A stretch of DNA of 64,000 nt from Turritopsis dohrnii (lineage: Eukaryota; Cnidaria; Hydrozoa; Anthoathecata; Oceaniidae), in NCBI GenBank assembly GCA_027922465.2, contig BQMF02000047.1, positions 1,178,001 to 1,242,000 on the forward strand, given 5' to 3'. This document shows positions 23,062 through 36,086 of this stretch, piece by piece. The notes beneath the pieces were generated by a model. It saw only the letters and a list, made by a program, of their open reading frames with translations, ran no database searches and had not been told where the DNA came from. A program made the translations under genes and the position numbers. Every line of letters starts with the position of its first letter. The stretch's first letter is position 1.

Positions 23062-26000
23062 TCATGTAGGATCCTTGCGCCCTTCCGCACCAGGGATTAT
23101 ATGAAATCCCAAACAATGGCCATGGCGAGGGCAAAACCAAAGGAAAAGGTACGATATCCCTTTCTTGCTTACTTGCGGAAATCGTTTAGAACATACCAAA
23201 TCCGGAACATCGTCAAAGTTCTTGTCACAACTTCCTTTATCGATGTCAAATTTTCGCATATGACGAAGTTGGAGGCCATGTTCTGTGAAGTAATACGCTC
23301 GTCCATATTTAGGTGGGTTGTAGGTGGCAGGAATAGGTACAGCTGGATCCGGTAAAACGTCTTGTTCGTGTATAAGCAGTACTTGCTCCACACAACACTT
23401 AATTAACAAGATAATGTCGGAACTGAGTGCACCATCCTTCATGGTAGACATCACCAAGTGACCTAACTCGAAGTTGTAATAAAATAACTTGTCCGCCAAT
23501 GATTTTAATTCTTCAAAATTTTCACAATTTTGCGGCTCTGATAACAAATGTGAAATTTCAAAACACACAGATAATGGCAGAATGGTGTCGACTGATGCAT
23601 CAAATGATAGAAGCTTAAAAACACGAGCATAAGCTTTTTTAATGCTTACATCTCCAGTGTTCTGCATAACATTGAATGCGGCTAAACTTTTCTCTGGCAG
23701 ATGCTTTCTCACGTTGGTGACATCAACAGGGTTTTGAGGGTCCTTGTTCAAAATATTGTCACACAAAAGTCGCAAACACGCACGAGCATTACGTATTTCG
23801 TGATTGTTTAGAGGATTATCACCATACCGCAAGAAAGCACGATCCATTCTGCGTAGTGTGTTGTTAGATTCGGCATCTTTAGAAGGGGTTTCAATAGGCG
23901 AAACGAAAGTGTGCTTGAAACCAATACCAAGTTTAGTACCATCGCACGCCAAAATTTCACATTTCCCGTCACACCAAAAACAACTTTGCCGAAAATCTAT
24001 TTTCATTCTTGATGCCCATGCAAAAAACCAATTGATGAAAGTCTGTACACTCATAAACAGCAATCCATGCGGCAATCCAAACCTTTCATATTTGTTGTTC
24101 ATACAAGTCACAAAACCACGGAAAGTCTGCTTTGATGACATAACACTATCAACAAAGTCCCAACCTAAAAAATACATCAAGGGTTTCAAACAAGGTGATA
24201 ACAATTATTTTGATTATTTTTACAGTTAGAATCAAACTCACCAATTTCATACCCTGCACATGTAGCAGTAGACAAACAAAAGACCGAATCTTCGTATCCA
24301 TCCCATTGCAATCTACAACGACGAGAAAGACAGACCCTATCGAATACATCGGATACTTTCACACATCGATCAGTGTACAAGTTTGTGGTGTGGCTATAAT
24401 CGAGTACACCTTCAGGAAAATCATCAGAAAACCAGCCAGACTGAAAAGAAAGAAAAGTGGTGTTACATTTTTAAGATGATTATGCGCAATTGTGTGTAAT
24501 AGTGATTCGGATTATGTGTACCACTTACTTCACACTCACAACTAACGTTTTCGATTTTGGGGGCAAACGTTACTTTCACATCACGATTTCGAATATTTGC
24601 TTTCAACTCATCACTCATTGGATCGTTGTCAACTTTTTTTTGACTTGGTGACCGCGGAGAAAAATTCCATAACCCTGTTTCAGTATCGAATACATCTTTC
24701 CACTGAAAAGTGAAAGTTAATATAAAAGAAGGCTAGTTAGGCAAACACTTCATGTTACCTAAATGATTACACTAGCGGCCTTTAGACTACAAGACAGTTA
24801 CAGAAGCAATGCCACTTACTCGTTCTTCAGGTAATACTGCAGGAACATCTACATCATATTCATCAAAGTCTTCTTCTTGTACATCGTCTCCAAATACTTC
24901 TCTTTGAATATGATTCATGTAGAAGTTCTTGAATACCGTAAGGTGTGGACATAATGCCACGTTGTGATGTAAGGATCTAACATTTCGACAAGAACCTTCT
25001 CCTAACTTGCAAAGTGTTGAATGGCATTTGACAATTGTTTTAGTCGTTTTCGGTACGTTGTATAACGTAACGAATTCTGCACCAAGATCCGCAATTACTG
25101 AAAACCGATCAACTCCAGCCTTTGAGGGTAGTGATAAAACAGGAACAGTGGCGTATTCTTTACCAGAGGTTATCTTAGCGATGTTGAGATGTGCAGGAGG
25201 ATCAGCCTCAGGGTTAAGTTGTAATTTTAGAATCTCATCTAGAAGTCTGGAATGACAACATCCAGATGAGTGAGTGACATCGCTAGTTAAAGTAGTGGCA
25301 TAAGTTGAACAGGAACATTCCAGTAACGTTTGACTTTCATATACTTTAGCAGAAACAGCAACAAAATCATTTGACTATAAATATAAAGTACCCATATCAT
25401 TTCAAATTTCATGAATGATACAATATTTATATTGGATGAAATCGAAAACAACTCGAAAAAGAAGTAACATACAAGAAAATCTCCTGTCTCGCAGCTATAC
25501 GCATTCATTATGACAAAATGAAATTTGTCATTCAAAGTTCTCCAAGCAAGAACACCTTTCCGAAAGAGCTCACCACAGTAGTACTGGTAAAGAGAAAGTG
25601 ATACTTCTGATGTGAAAGCATGGTAAGTCTAAAAAAGAAAAAGAATTCGCCTAGTTTATAATTTCAGAGATGCCTTCTTCTTTCGACTTCATAAAAAATG
25701 CGCAGACAATGCTAGAAATATTTTGAAAAATCTCTGTACTTGTTGTTCAGGGATTGACGTAGACTGTTCAATGTTGAGATCAACATCCTGAAAACAATAC
25801 ATAAATGTAATTTCGGCTATTATTACTAGAACATAACATGTGTGAAACTAAACTCATCAATACCTTCTCGATATCATCTATGTCATGGCTTTTATCTTGA
25901 TTGGTAGCATTTAGATTTATGGTCATCTTAATATAAAGACACAAAATGCATTTACCTATACTTTTAATTGAAGCAATAGGATGCTGTGATGTTTCCTTAC

Positions 26001-28777
26001 CTGATTTTCCATATGACTATCCAACGGACTTCCTTGATACAATTCTTCTTGTTCATCACCACTTTCACTCTTTAACATAAAAGCAAAAGTGTATCTTATC
26101 AGATTGTTACAAAATCTGTAACAAAACACCAGAAAAACATGCTCATATCATCAATCGTACTTCCTTATAAAAACAAGAGCTTACTCAAACACTTGACACA
26201 TATTCATAACATCTTCAAAACTTGACTACAACAATTTAACAATATCTTGAATATTCTTAAGTTACCTGAGGAATGAAATATTGTCGAATTTCATCAAGAC
26301 TTTTACTTTTAGACCTTGTTTTACTGGATTTGGATTCCTTGAAGACTGATTTGGAGTATCTAACTTCAACAGGATGTATTAAGACATTGAACAGGGTGTC
26401 ATAAATGATGTCAAGAGACTCATTACGATACAACCAGGCTTGAATGATTCTACTTCTGGGAGACCCAGGATAACGCCTTGAAGAATTAGAAAATTTTTGC
26501 TCATGCTTGATTTTTTGTGATTCATTGAGCCATTGCCATTTATGGTAATTTGGTAAGCAGCTGATCATCCCAAACTGTGACACGAGATTTAAATCTGTAT
26601 CACATTTTTCATATATGCTTTGAATTAAAGGTGTTCTTGTTGGATTGCTTCTGAACTGAAGCAAACTGCTTTCCCATCCACTAGATTTCGGTTGAGTACA
26701 AATAAAGTATCTAGAATAAAACATATTTGAACGAACAAGAAATAACAAATGGCAGGCAGTAATAATAAAACTTAAAACACGAAGAAATTTTACCGCTGCA
26801 TCTTTAGATTATCCAGATTTTCTTCCCATTTTTGTTGTCGATTGACTACCAAACAAACAACAAATTCACAATCTACTAAACCTTTATTCATGTCTTCAAT
26901 AAATTGAACAAAACTATTATTCACACCAAACTTTTTGTCATAGATCGATCGTTTAAAAGCTTGGTAATTTACAGTTGTTTCATCTAAAAGGGAGGTAATC
27001 AACAATATTATTATGCTCTTGTAGCGCAGAAAGCTTGAAAAATACAAAACCTTTTAGTTACTTTTTCTGCGATTTGTATACATCGATAACTGTCTTTCAG
27101 CATCAACTTCAATATCTTTTTTCACATAAACATTGTATGGCAATACAGTAATACCAAGTTGAGAAGTTATTTTTTCAGATGCAACACTGGTGAAAAATCC
27201 TTCAAAAGCAGCATATTCAAAAAACCGAGCAACATAATATGATTCTTCATTAACTTGAACTTTCAGTACTGCACAGTAAAAAATGCCATCAACAGCTTTT
27301 GATGAAGCTAATGAAAGTAAAGCATCTTCTGCAAATAGCAATGCACATGGTTTTTCAAAATAACCATCTGTCCAATCATCAACTATTGAAGATTCTAATG
27401 TGATCGCGTTGTGACATTTTTCAATATTTTCCATAGTTATTTTTATAACATCTAAGAATTATATACAGATAAATGATAAACTTTGCTGGTAACAGAAAAA
27501 TACTATGACCCATCTGAAATCAAAATCTGTAATTACATACCTGTGTTAATGTCTATCTCAGCAGCAGAAGGCTAAAAGAAAAATTACTCAATTGCAAAAA
27601 TCAAATACATAATATAGATAAAGTCTAGCTAAACATCCTGTTCATTAGTTTCAAGTCATGTTCATATCTTACTGTAATTCTGTAATATCTTACTGATCAA
27701 TGAAACTATTTTTGTGGTATCATTTTTTCTTACTTAATTACAATCAAACGAATTAGATGGTTATTTAAAAGATGTTTTATTATAATTCCAAATTAATGGC
27801 GGAATTCCTTTTTTTAACAGTTGCACATGTATCACTTGTGCACGTAAGAGTTCATCTGTATGGTAGCTTAGAGAGTGTGTGTGATCTCAATGCTATTACT
27901 GACTGCTACCACTAACTACCTACAACTATATAATTGAAAAAAAGTTCAAAATGCCCACAGTTCAAGGTAAACTCAGAATATTTAACATACTTCCCAGGAA
28001 AAGAAAAAATTAAGCAAAAAAGATTTTTGTACAGTCAAAGCAACGAGTGATGTTTCTTCATGTGTTGCTGGTAATTGCTCTCTTTTGGTCTGTTTCATAA
28101 ACATTTTATTCAGTTATATATGTGGTGGTAAGAAATTAAGAAAGAATGTTTTTGCTACAAGAATACTTGTTTACTTTTTGTGCATCCAGAAGGTTGTCCG
28201 TACTTAGGCATATTGACGGTATATCAGTTCGGGAGTTTGTGGAATTGTGCATGGTTGCGGAATTCCGCAATATAGTGTTGCAATTTCGTAAATAGTTGTT
28301 GAATTCGTCCAAAGCCTCGTTGAGGAATTCAGCAATGGTCAGACAAAATTGACTATCCAGCCTCCTTGAGAGTTGCTGGGGGCATTTTTCTTTTCTAAGT
28401 ATCAGTTTAACTTATAAAAATCAAGTTCCCTTGTGCATTTTGGTATTTAATCTGTGAAAACTTTTTTTATAGGTCATATAGAACGGAAGATACAATACAT
28501 TTTCTTTAATTTTTCAGGTCAATATATTCCTGATGATTTAATTAGAAATACGAAGTGTCTGTTTTACGACACTGTTGTTGAATTTCGCAATACGTGACGT
28601 CAAAGTTAAAGAATTCCGCAAAGTTGTTGATTTCCGCACTTTCCCGAACTGACATAAGGTAAATTGACTATATTAATATAAGCATACAAATTAAAACAGA
28701 AAGGCCATTTACCATATCAGACATAGTTACTTCATTGTTTTCAGGTATCACAGAATCCATATTCATTAAATGGTAAC
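23062..28777 (-). CDS. KDZ/HMGXB3-like transposase-derived protein, C-terminally truncated, 13 exons
   Basis: Thirteen exons join without a stop: 28777-28713, 27571-27541, 27451-27062, 26983-26794, 26710-26266, 26069-26001, 25926-25864, 25787-25740, 25628-25473, 25374-24820, 24702-24529, 24440-24242, 24164-23062. This gives about 1160 residues; the start exon is uncertain (an internal Met lies at 27434). The 25374-24820 exon has a SWIM-like cluster (LECSCST, then SGCCHSRL) and a second Cys/His group (KCHSTLCKLGEGSC). The last exon has CFWCDGKCEILACDGTKLGI, where the Asp fits the first catalytic residue of KDZ-type transposases, and ends WFCPRHGHCLGFHIIPGAEG and RKDPT-stop. The downstream catalytic residues are absent. 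An intact 13-exon frame suggests selection or a recent truncation. The family name is from memory of motifs; confidence in coding is higher than in function. Confidence 0.7.
28224..28652. mobile_element. 429-bp MITE in an intron of the KDZ-like gene
   Basis: The inverted ends read tcagttcgggagtttgtgga at the left and its near-complement (ttccgcactttcccgaactga) at the right. The interior repeats ggaattccgcaa in both orientations. It lies in the intron 27572-28712 and has no ORF. Confidence 0.7.
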
Positions 28778-29444
28778 CTGTTAAATACAAAAAAGTAAAT
28801 ACAAAAATTCATCAATGTTTATCTAATATAATGGACTATATATAACTTTTTACAAAGTAAGTACTAACTAAACGAGATTCATACAGATATACCTGCTAAT
28901 ATAAACCAAAAGAACGTTCGAAATTTGAAAATGCAAAGAAAACAACACGCTGTTCTTCGGCTCTTTCTTTGTTTCTTCCAAATAATCTTCCAGAACGTGC
29001 TAGAAAAAAAGAAAGCAGCCACCACAAAAAGAGAAACAAGACAGTTAGAAACAAAAGGTTCTAACACGCAAAAAGTGATGGAAACAAAATCAAAAAATTT
29101 CAAATAAGTAATTCTGGAATAAACCCTTCTTTTTCTTGATATTGTGCCACTGTTTTCCTCCTGGCCTGGTATGCTCTGTTTACATTTTAGTTCCGCAGTT
29201 CTTAACACCATCTTTGCAGATACAGATGAAACATATTAATGACGTACTATTTTTACCATATATAGGATGGCCTCAGATTGTTAGATGAACTGTATGAAAA
29301 TATTGCATCAAAGTATTTTCGATGACATGTGCGAAATTTAATTCTGTTTTCACCATCGCTTGCAATTTGTGATTAACCTACAATTGCTATAAATATCAAT
29401 GGATTTTCAAAATATTTGTATGTGTGCTTCGAATCAAGTTAAAT
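28778..29444. other. divergent upstream region between the KDZ-like gene (-) and the RBR gene (+)
   Basis: Holds the likely 5' ends of both genes. On the minus strand an open frame starts at ATG 29211 and runs to 28879, where it could splice in phase to 28777 (ag/gtatat at about 28891). It is partly hydrophobic and may be part exon, part intron; I could not settle it. At 29255-29300 sits an inverted copy of the repeat end seen at 18357. Confidence 0.4.
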
Positions 29445-32169
29445 ATGGTGTTAAAAAGATCAAAGTTCGGAGGAAACTCTGGAAATACTCTTAGAAGAAA
29501 ACCTAATGGTATAAAATGTTTATACTTTTAATAATGTATCACACCACTCATATATGTTGATATCAACATTTGATATTGCACTTTGGTATTTTTGCTGATG
29601 TTTTGTTTTGTTTTTTTTTATTTCAGGTGTTTTTAACCCAACTTTCCAAAGGAATTCATTCATTACAAAGTCTACAAAGACAGACAAACACGATGTTGTG
29701 AAAGAAGAATGGATTGATGATCTTCATTTAAGTAAAAACTCAAAAAATCCGAATTCATATAACAAAACAACAAATTCAGTAAAATTTTCGCTTAATAAAA
29801 AGAAAAGATGGCAACTTCCAGATAAATTGAAATATGAAGTTGAAGAAGAATTTCAACAAATAGATGATGAAGTAGTGAATGAAGTGTTGCATAAAGAAAA
29901 GAAAATTAAGAAAACAAAAAAGCAGAATAAATTGGGTAACCCGCCAAGGTCACGTGTTGCAGTCATAGAAGAACCGAAGGATGACTATCTTGCTACAAAC
30001 CAAAACTACTGCAGCTATTTCAGTGATTCTCAAGACAAGATGGCATTTAAAGAGTCAAAGAACATGTAAGGAATGATTTTAGTTTTCCAGTTATTTGCAT
30101 GAGATTTTTTATATAATATACATTACAATTGTTGTTTTTCTAGGAGAGCAAAGATAGAAGTCACTCCTCACATTGAAGATGTGGTAGATATCCTATATAC
30201 TATTCAAAAGCCATTCTCATCAAAAGTATGGCCCTATCATGTTGAAAGTTCCAAAAAGAAAGAGAAAGGATGCTGCAAAAAATCTAAAAGATTATATGCA
30301 AGTGATGATTTTGATGAAGAATCTCCGGATGATTTTGCAGAATCCTATGAAATTTATGATGACGAATATCAACACACAGTGAGTAAAGCATTAAAACCAG
30401 AGTCATTAAAGTTAAAGAACTTTTTGAAAACTGATGAAAAGGTATCATCTGAAAATGAAAGAACACAAGAATTCCCATCTGAGAAAGTTAATCCTGCATC
30501 CACTGATGCTGTTCAGAAATATCCCAAAGGTAGTTTTATTGTTGTTGAAAATCAAATGGAACTGCTGAAAAAGATTGAGACTAAACCCCAAATTTTGGCA
30601 GAAGTTGAACCTGTTACTAGTTCTTATCAAGAATTTCAATGTTTACTGTCAACAAAGGAAATTACTAGTACCAGCCTTAAGCGATCATTTGGTAATTGTT
30701 ACCGAGAAGGAGGCTCCTATCCCAGATCATTTCTCATTACCAATGAAGAATACTCAATGAATGGCACCCTTGCTCATTTCCAAGTTTGTTCAAACATAGA
30801 AGATGATACCAGTTTAGTTTCTGTGCAGATATTTTGTCCTTTGTACGAAAAACCAGTGATATGTGATGAAGTAATGGAAATGACTCATTTAACCAGACTT
30901 ATTTTTGGGGAAAAAACGAAAACAGTCAACTGCAATGCCAGGATTTGTGAATCATCTATTCATCCAAAATATCAGCCTGAGGCAAGTATAATTGATGCTG
31001 ATAAAATATGGTTTAATGCCATCAAAAGTTACCCACCATCATCTTTTTACCATCAAGAGCCTTCCCATATCTGCCCAATCTGTTTTAGTGATGACAACAC
31101 CAGCATCGTCTACTTAAAAGAATGTGGACACAGCTTTTGCTCTCATTGTTTTGAAAGTTATATCAAAATGAAGATATCAGATGGTATTTTCACATTTTCC
31201 TGCTTGGAATACAAATGCGAAATGGAAGTCGATTATGTTACCCTTCTGGGATATGTTGATGTTAAATTCATCAGTATGCTAAATAAAAAGATTGTTGAGA
31301 AGTTTGTACAGAAGAATAACAAGTTAGAATTTTGTCCAAATAATGATTGCAACAAAGTGGCATTGGTAAAGGAAAAAGCGAGAGAAGCAGAAGCAATGGC
31401 TGTGAGTAACAACGCAATTGTAGTTTGCGCATGTCTAAAGACATGGTGTTTTGGTTGTCAGAAAAACAACCACTGGCCATCTTCCTGTGCAGCTTATGAA
31501 AGTTATATGAAGCAAAGGGAGATAGATGTTGGTGTAATTTTTGACACATGTGGCAACTTCTATGAAGTTTCTATTAACTTCCGAAGATGTCCATTCTGTC
31601 GAAATCCAGTAGAAAAAGATGGTGGCTGTAATTACATGGATTGTAATTGTGGTAGAGAGTTTTGTTGGGATTGCCTAAGAGATTATAATGATTGTGATTA
31701 TTCTGACTGCCAACCTTTGGTCGATGACAGTGCAGTACTTACAAGCTTAGATGATAAAAATGGAGCTGGAAAACTGGTTCAAATACAACGAAAAGCGTAT
31801 TTGTATTCATCAATTATTCAAGAGATATCTTTAATAAAAAGGAAGTTGAAAATTGAAAAGTATCTAACAGACTTTAAGTTGGTAATGGATGAACAGAAAT
31901 CTCTGTTACTTATAGTAAAACGCTGTTTTGACTTGTTGAAGGACGGTTATACATTGATGGAGAACCTGACTGTTGCAAGAGCATTCTCAAAATCAAAACA
32001 TTTAAGTGATAAAATACTGAATTTTGCAGTTGGTTTGGATTTTGATTTGAACATTTTGAAACAATCATTGCCAGTACAAGAAATCAAACAAGTTGATATT
32101 GACACTGTGTTGAAAAATGAGCAGTTTGTTAGGAGTCATTTGGACAGACTAAAATTTATTGTCCATTAA
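29445..32169 (+). CDS. RBR-type (RING-IBR-RING) E3 ubiquitin-protein ligase
   Basis: Three exons in frame: 29445-29508 (ATG), 29627-30065, 30144-32169 (TAA); 842 residues. Splice sites are consensus (atg/gtataa...tttcag; aacat/gtaagg...tttctag). RBR ligases take ubiquitin from an E2 onto a RING2 cysteine and then pass it to a substrate. RING1 begins near residue 477 (CPICFSDDNTS, CGHSFCSHCF). The IBR has FCPNNDCNK and CACLKTWCFGCQKNNHW. RING2 has CPFCRNPVEKDGGCNYMDC, whose GGC cysteine is the expected catalytic one, and then CGREFCWDC. The N-terminal 470 residues are charged, Lys/Glu-rich and unlike any domain I know. The C-terminal 150 residues look helical, as in Ariadne-type proteins, but are not diagnostic. 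No lesion is seen. Substrate unknown. Confidence 0.9.
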
Positions 32170-34125
32170 TGTGAAAGTTTTTTTTATTTGTTTTATAGTT
32201 TTATGGGGTATATAATTGAAGACCTGGTTAACAAAGTCACAATCCTTTGAAATAATGATTCAAAATGGTCTCTCGAAAATATCATAATAAATAAGGAAGA
32301 ATAGGGATCAAAATATAAATTTCTTCATTGTGGCTTTCATAACCAGTTGTTTGAGTTCGAAATTTAGAGATCAGATGGCGAAGTCATTATAGGTTTGTTT
32401 AACATGATACGATCATAAAGTCTACCATCAAAATTTTATTTTATATGATTCTGGGTTAAACGAGCAAATTTTGCCTCATTCTTTCAAACGAAAATAAGAG
32501 ACATTCGACCGTGAAGATTGTATGAACGTATCTTGTTCAGCGATCGATCGTCAGTTTGCTTTTAGTTTACTTTGTTTCAATCTGATCGATCGCCGCTCAA
32601 ATTCCTTGACTGGAAAATCACCTATATAGCCAATATTCATCCTGACTTTACTGAAATCATTTGTTTAATATAGAGGCGTTGACGAATGTTTAAGGAATGT
32701 GATTTGTCTGAAACGACTTTCAGGATAAATTTTAGAAACTTATTTTTTGTAGTTATTATTTTTTACGGATTGTTATTTTATTTACGTCATTGTTATATGT
32801 AATCTTTATGATAGTCAATAGATTTTGTTATTATGTTCACGTGCCATGGTTCACTTCCGCCGCTATCGGTTGAATGAGATTTACACACTGCTGAGATGAC
32901 GTAAAAGGTCGATGCAGGAGGCCTCTAATAAACGCCCCCTTCTTTTAACGCCCCCTCTTCAACTTGAAAAATTAAGGATTTACGGTATCTTTGTTCAGCC
33001 AGTTTTGATTTGTTTTTGTTTTTTGTTTTTTTAATTTCATCTTCACGCAAACAAAAATATTGTGCTTTAATTTAAGAAACTTAACCAATAAGAAAGACAT
33101 TGCTATCATATGATTAAAAGATGAGGAAAAATAGTGAAAGAGGCATGAATTGTAAGTCTATGGAACCTAAGCAAAAAGTGAAATTTCTGAAGATTTCATC
33201 CATCACACTGCTTCTCCTGGAGGAAAATGAAGTAAAAGTTAACCAGAATGTAACAACTGACTTAATATTTCCTGGCAAGTTTAACTTCCACTTTTTCAGC
33301 CATTTTTTATTTGTTTTGATGCTATTACTGAATCAACATTTTATGCGTATTTTGACTTGTTGTTTAACCAAGCGAATTTTTGACAAGCGAAAAAGTTCAA
33401 CTCTATCCTACTCTGCAGACGGCCAAAAAGTCGCTTATTATTACAGTTATTTACCAAGGAAAACCTCTTCAGTACCTTAAGGTCCAGGTATCAATGAAGG
33501 GGGTACATGCGAAGAAAATCCTAGAGCATTTGGAGCCACGCTCACCTAGACAACCATCCTAGACATCATTCCTACTCTCTTGCTGAGTGCTAAGCAGAGA
33601 GGAGTGATTCACTCTTTTATAGTTGGTCAGCGCGATAGCAGCTTGTAGTGTAGTGTTTGTATGTCCGCCCGTAATTCCAAGATTTCGTGTCCTCGGCTGT
33701 GTAGGCTGAAGTTTGTTGTAGGCTCAATCAGAGGCTATTTTCCAACTATGGTTGTTGCATGAGAACGTTTTGTATTGTGTAAAATATCTACTTCGTCACA
33801 TACAAGTGACACATTTTCCAAAAATCAACACCGTGCATTAAAATTTCTGTTTTTGAAATGATAAAATCAAACGGGCGTATAACTAAGGCGTGAAGAACTG
33901 CGATCTTACACACGGACGGACAGACTAACAGACATGGGGAAATGAAAGATCAGCTACCTTGGCGGCGCGGACCAAAAACCCTGTATTTGGTATGATTTCG
34001 GGCAATTTCGTATCTTAAATGTAAACCTACTTGTACACTTAATTTTTTAATCGGAACCCATGTAAATTAACTTCTGCCAGGTGTTTTGCCTTTGTGACAT
34101 CGAAAAAAAACGCTACTCTGAGGAA
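32170..34125. other. intergenic, nothing firm
   Basis: The 3' flank of the RBR gene and AT-rich DNA. Two adjacent open frames at 33121-33562 (one ending YLKVQVSMKGVHAKKILE, then HLEPRSPRQPS) could be a decayed coding piece, but I recognise no family. No RNA gene or clear inverted-repeat element seen. Confidence 0.4.
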
Positions 34126-34780
34126 CTACGTTTTGATTGCCGCCTGGTTAACTAATTCATTGTCAATTGCTTCCAATAAAAATGGATGAACATCTTGTAC
34201 GTCATCTTCCATGAGGATAGCTTGGGAAGCAACCTTTCCATCAGGATGTTTTTGATGCAACTGTTTTAGTGTTAATACTCCATTTGACATGTTATGACCC
34301 AGCATCTTCAGGGCTCCACTAATGTTGCCTTTCGACATCAATTTTTGAAATTCCTTCGACAGTTGAGCAATGCTTTTTTAGCGACGAAAGTCTCAGTTGA
34401 ATCGATTCGGCTTCAAATAAAAGAACTGCTATGTCACCTTTCTACCAAAGATTCAAGCTTCCATGAGGCTAATGTGATCTTCGGTTTTTGATGGTTTATT
34501 AGGTTTCTGGAGTAGTAAACTTGGCATCAAATGTACAGCGTTCGTTACTATTTTTCCCAAAAGTGAGTAAGAGCACAGAAATACGAATATTTCTATGGTT
34601 AGAGTTTCAATCGTTTTATGAGTCGAGTTATCTCCAGTAAGATTGTCCAACTGAACTGGATGCATACTCTTTTCGCAAGCAACTTGAATATCATGGGTAA
34701 CAGCGAGGCCATCCTTATCACCTCATGTAAAGTTTGAGTGGCGGAGAAAGCACTTACAGCTGCAGTGATCGGTTGACTGC
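34126..34780 (-). pseudogene. decayed copy of the RLE retrotransposon ORF found at 41.3-44.4 kb
   Basis: Minus-strand frames 34665-34453 and 34341-34126 resemble the N-terminal part of the intact element. LMPSLLLQKPNKPSKTEDH matches VMPSLLLQKPRKASKSKEH. SKGNISGALKMLGHNMSNGV matches LQGKINSALNLLSNERSSGV, followed by a shared KHP and VHP spacing. Only about residues 160-310 of the family are represented, in broken frames. It is a relic of a related, not identical, copy. Confidence 0.7.
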
Positions 34781-35099
34781 TAGTTACTGATTGTAGTGTA
34801 TTCTGAGCTGATGTATAGATGTATTCTTTTGTTCTTTTCCGTTCCTGACCGCGGAAAATTTTCTACAGTGGAAAGCCGCTTATAAAAGTTAAAACATAAA
34901 CAACGTTCCATTGAAATGGACACAACCAATTGTTATACATGTTGAATGAATGATTGAAGCCTCTAGTTTCTTATAAACGGTCTTCTTTAAAAAAATACGT
35001 GTACTACAAATTAGGGCAAGCTTTATTACAAAAAAGAAGCCGCTTAGCTTGAAGACTTCAGGACGTAACACAACGATACATATCTAGTCTCAAAAATAC
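34781..35099. other. intergenic, nothing recognised
   Basis: Short AT-rich stretch between the retrotransposon relic and the tandem repeat. It may contain unrecognisable 5' sequence of the relic. Confidence 0.35.
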
Positions 35100-35480
35100 A
35101 ACATGCCGAATTGCCAAATTATGGTCAAATCTAACAAAATGACTGTCAAATCCGAAATCAGCACCTTTCAAATATGATCTGTGCAAAATTTTGTGACAGT
35201 TAAAGAACTTCGCAAATTTGGTCCAAATTTGGCCTAAATTGTCCAATTTTACTTAAATATGACAAAATGACTGTCAAATTCGAGAAATCAGCACCTTTCA
35301 AATGTGCTCCGTGCAAAATTTCATGAAAATTGAAGAACTTTGCAAATTTGGTACAAATCTGGCCTAAATTGCCCAATTTTAGCCAAACCTGTCAACAAAA
35401 TTGTGAAAAACGAAATCAGCACCTTTCAATTGTGCTTAGTGCAAATTTTTATGGAAATTGGTCAACTGAAAGTCAAAATT
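35100..35480 (+). repeat. dispersed tandem repeat, ~115-120-bp unit, about three copies
   Basis: Units share cgaaatcagcacctttcaaa, tgtgcaaaatttt, gaagaactttgcaaatttgg and ggcctaaattgcccaatttt. The same family occurs inverted at 6246-6460 inside the 6011-7815 element. It is followed by a (GGA)n run at 35545-35566. Confidence 0.7.
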
Positions 35481-35641
35481 TGGCCGAAAATGTGAATTCG
35501 GCAACGATGTCATGTAAACGTTGCACGAAAGCGTTCATAACTAGTAGGAGGAGGAGGAGGAGGAGAAACCACGGGTATTTTAAACACTTTACTCCACCAC
35601 GGGTGTCCTAAAGTCAATAAGGGCAGGTATTACTACTGCAT

Positions 35642-35793
35642 GGGCCGCGGAAGCTTTTTTGTTTTAGGGGGGCTGAAGATATAGTATCCCCCGCAGGCCC
35701 CACCATGGTTGAGGCGAAGAGTCTCAAAAGACTATTCTTGGCAAAATATTGGGGGGGCTCTAGCCCCCCCTAGCCCCCCCAGTTCCGCGGCCC
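35642..35793. mobile_element. 152-bp MITE with gggccgcggaa ends
   Basis: The ends are gggccgcggaa and ttccgcggccc. The flanking cat/atg extends the palindrome. The interior has C-runs (tagcccccccctagcc type) and is GC-rich against its surroundings. Non-coding. Confidence 0.65.
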
Positions 35794-36086
35794 ATGTACT
35801 GTTTCGAGTTTATTTGCATGTTCTTAATAGCAATAATCTAAGATGTCACTAAAATCAAAGAAAAAGGCGAAATAAACGGAAAGCATGTACACAAAACATT
35901 GTTTATACAATCAAATTGGCATAAATATTTCTTCACCTGCAACTTTCTCATCTTCGAGAAAATGTTCTGTCTCTCATTTCTCTTTTGTTGTAAACGTTTC
36001 GTTTATTCTAACATTTTCGAATGCGTTTCGAACGTTTGGAACTTTGGAGTTATTCCGTTAATCTTACATGAGGGGGGAGGAGGGAG

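Noticed and set aside
33121..33562. Two overlapping plus-strand open frames
   Set aside because: No recognisable domain, no convincing splice context, frames interrupted; not enough to call a gene.
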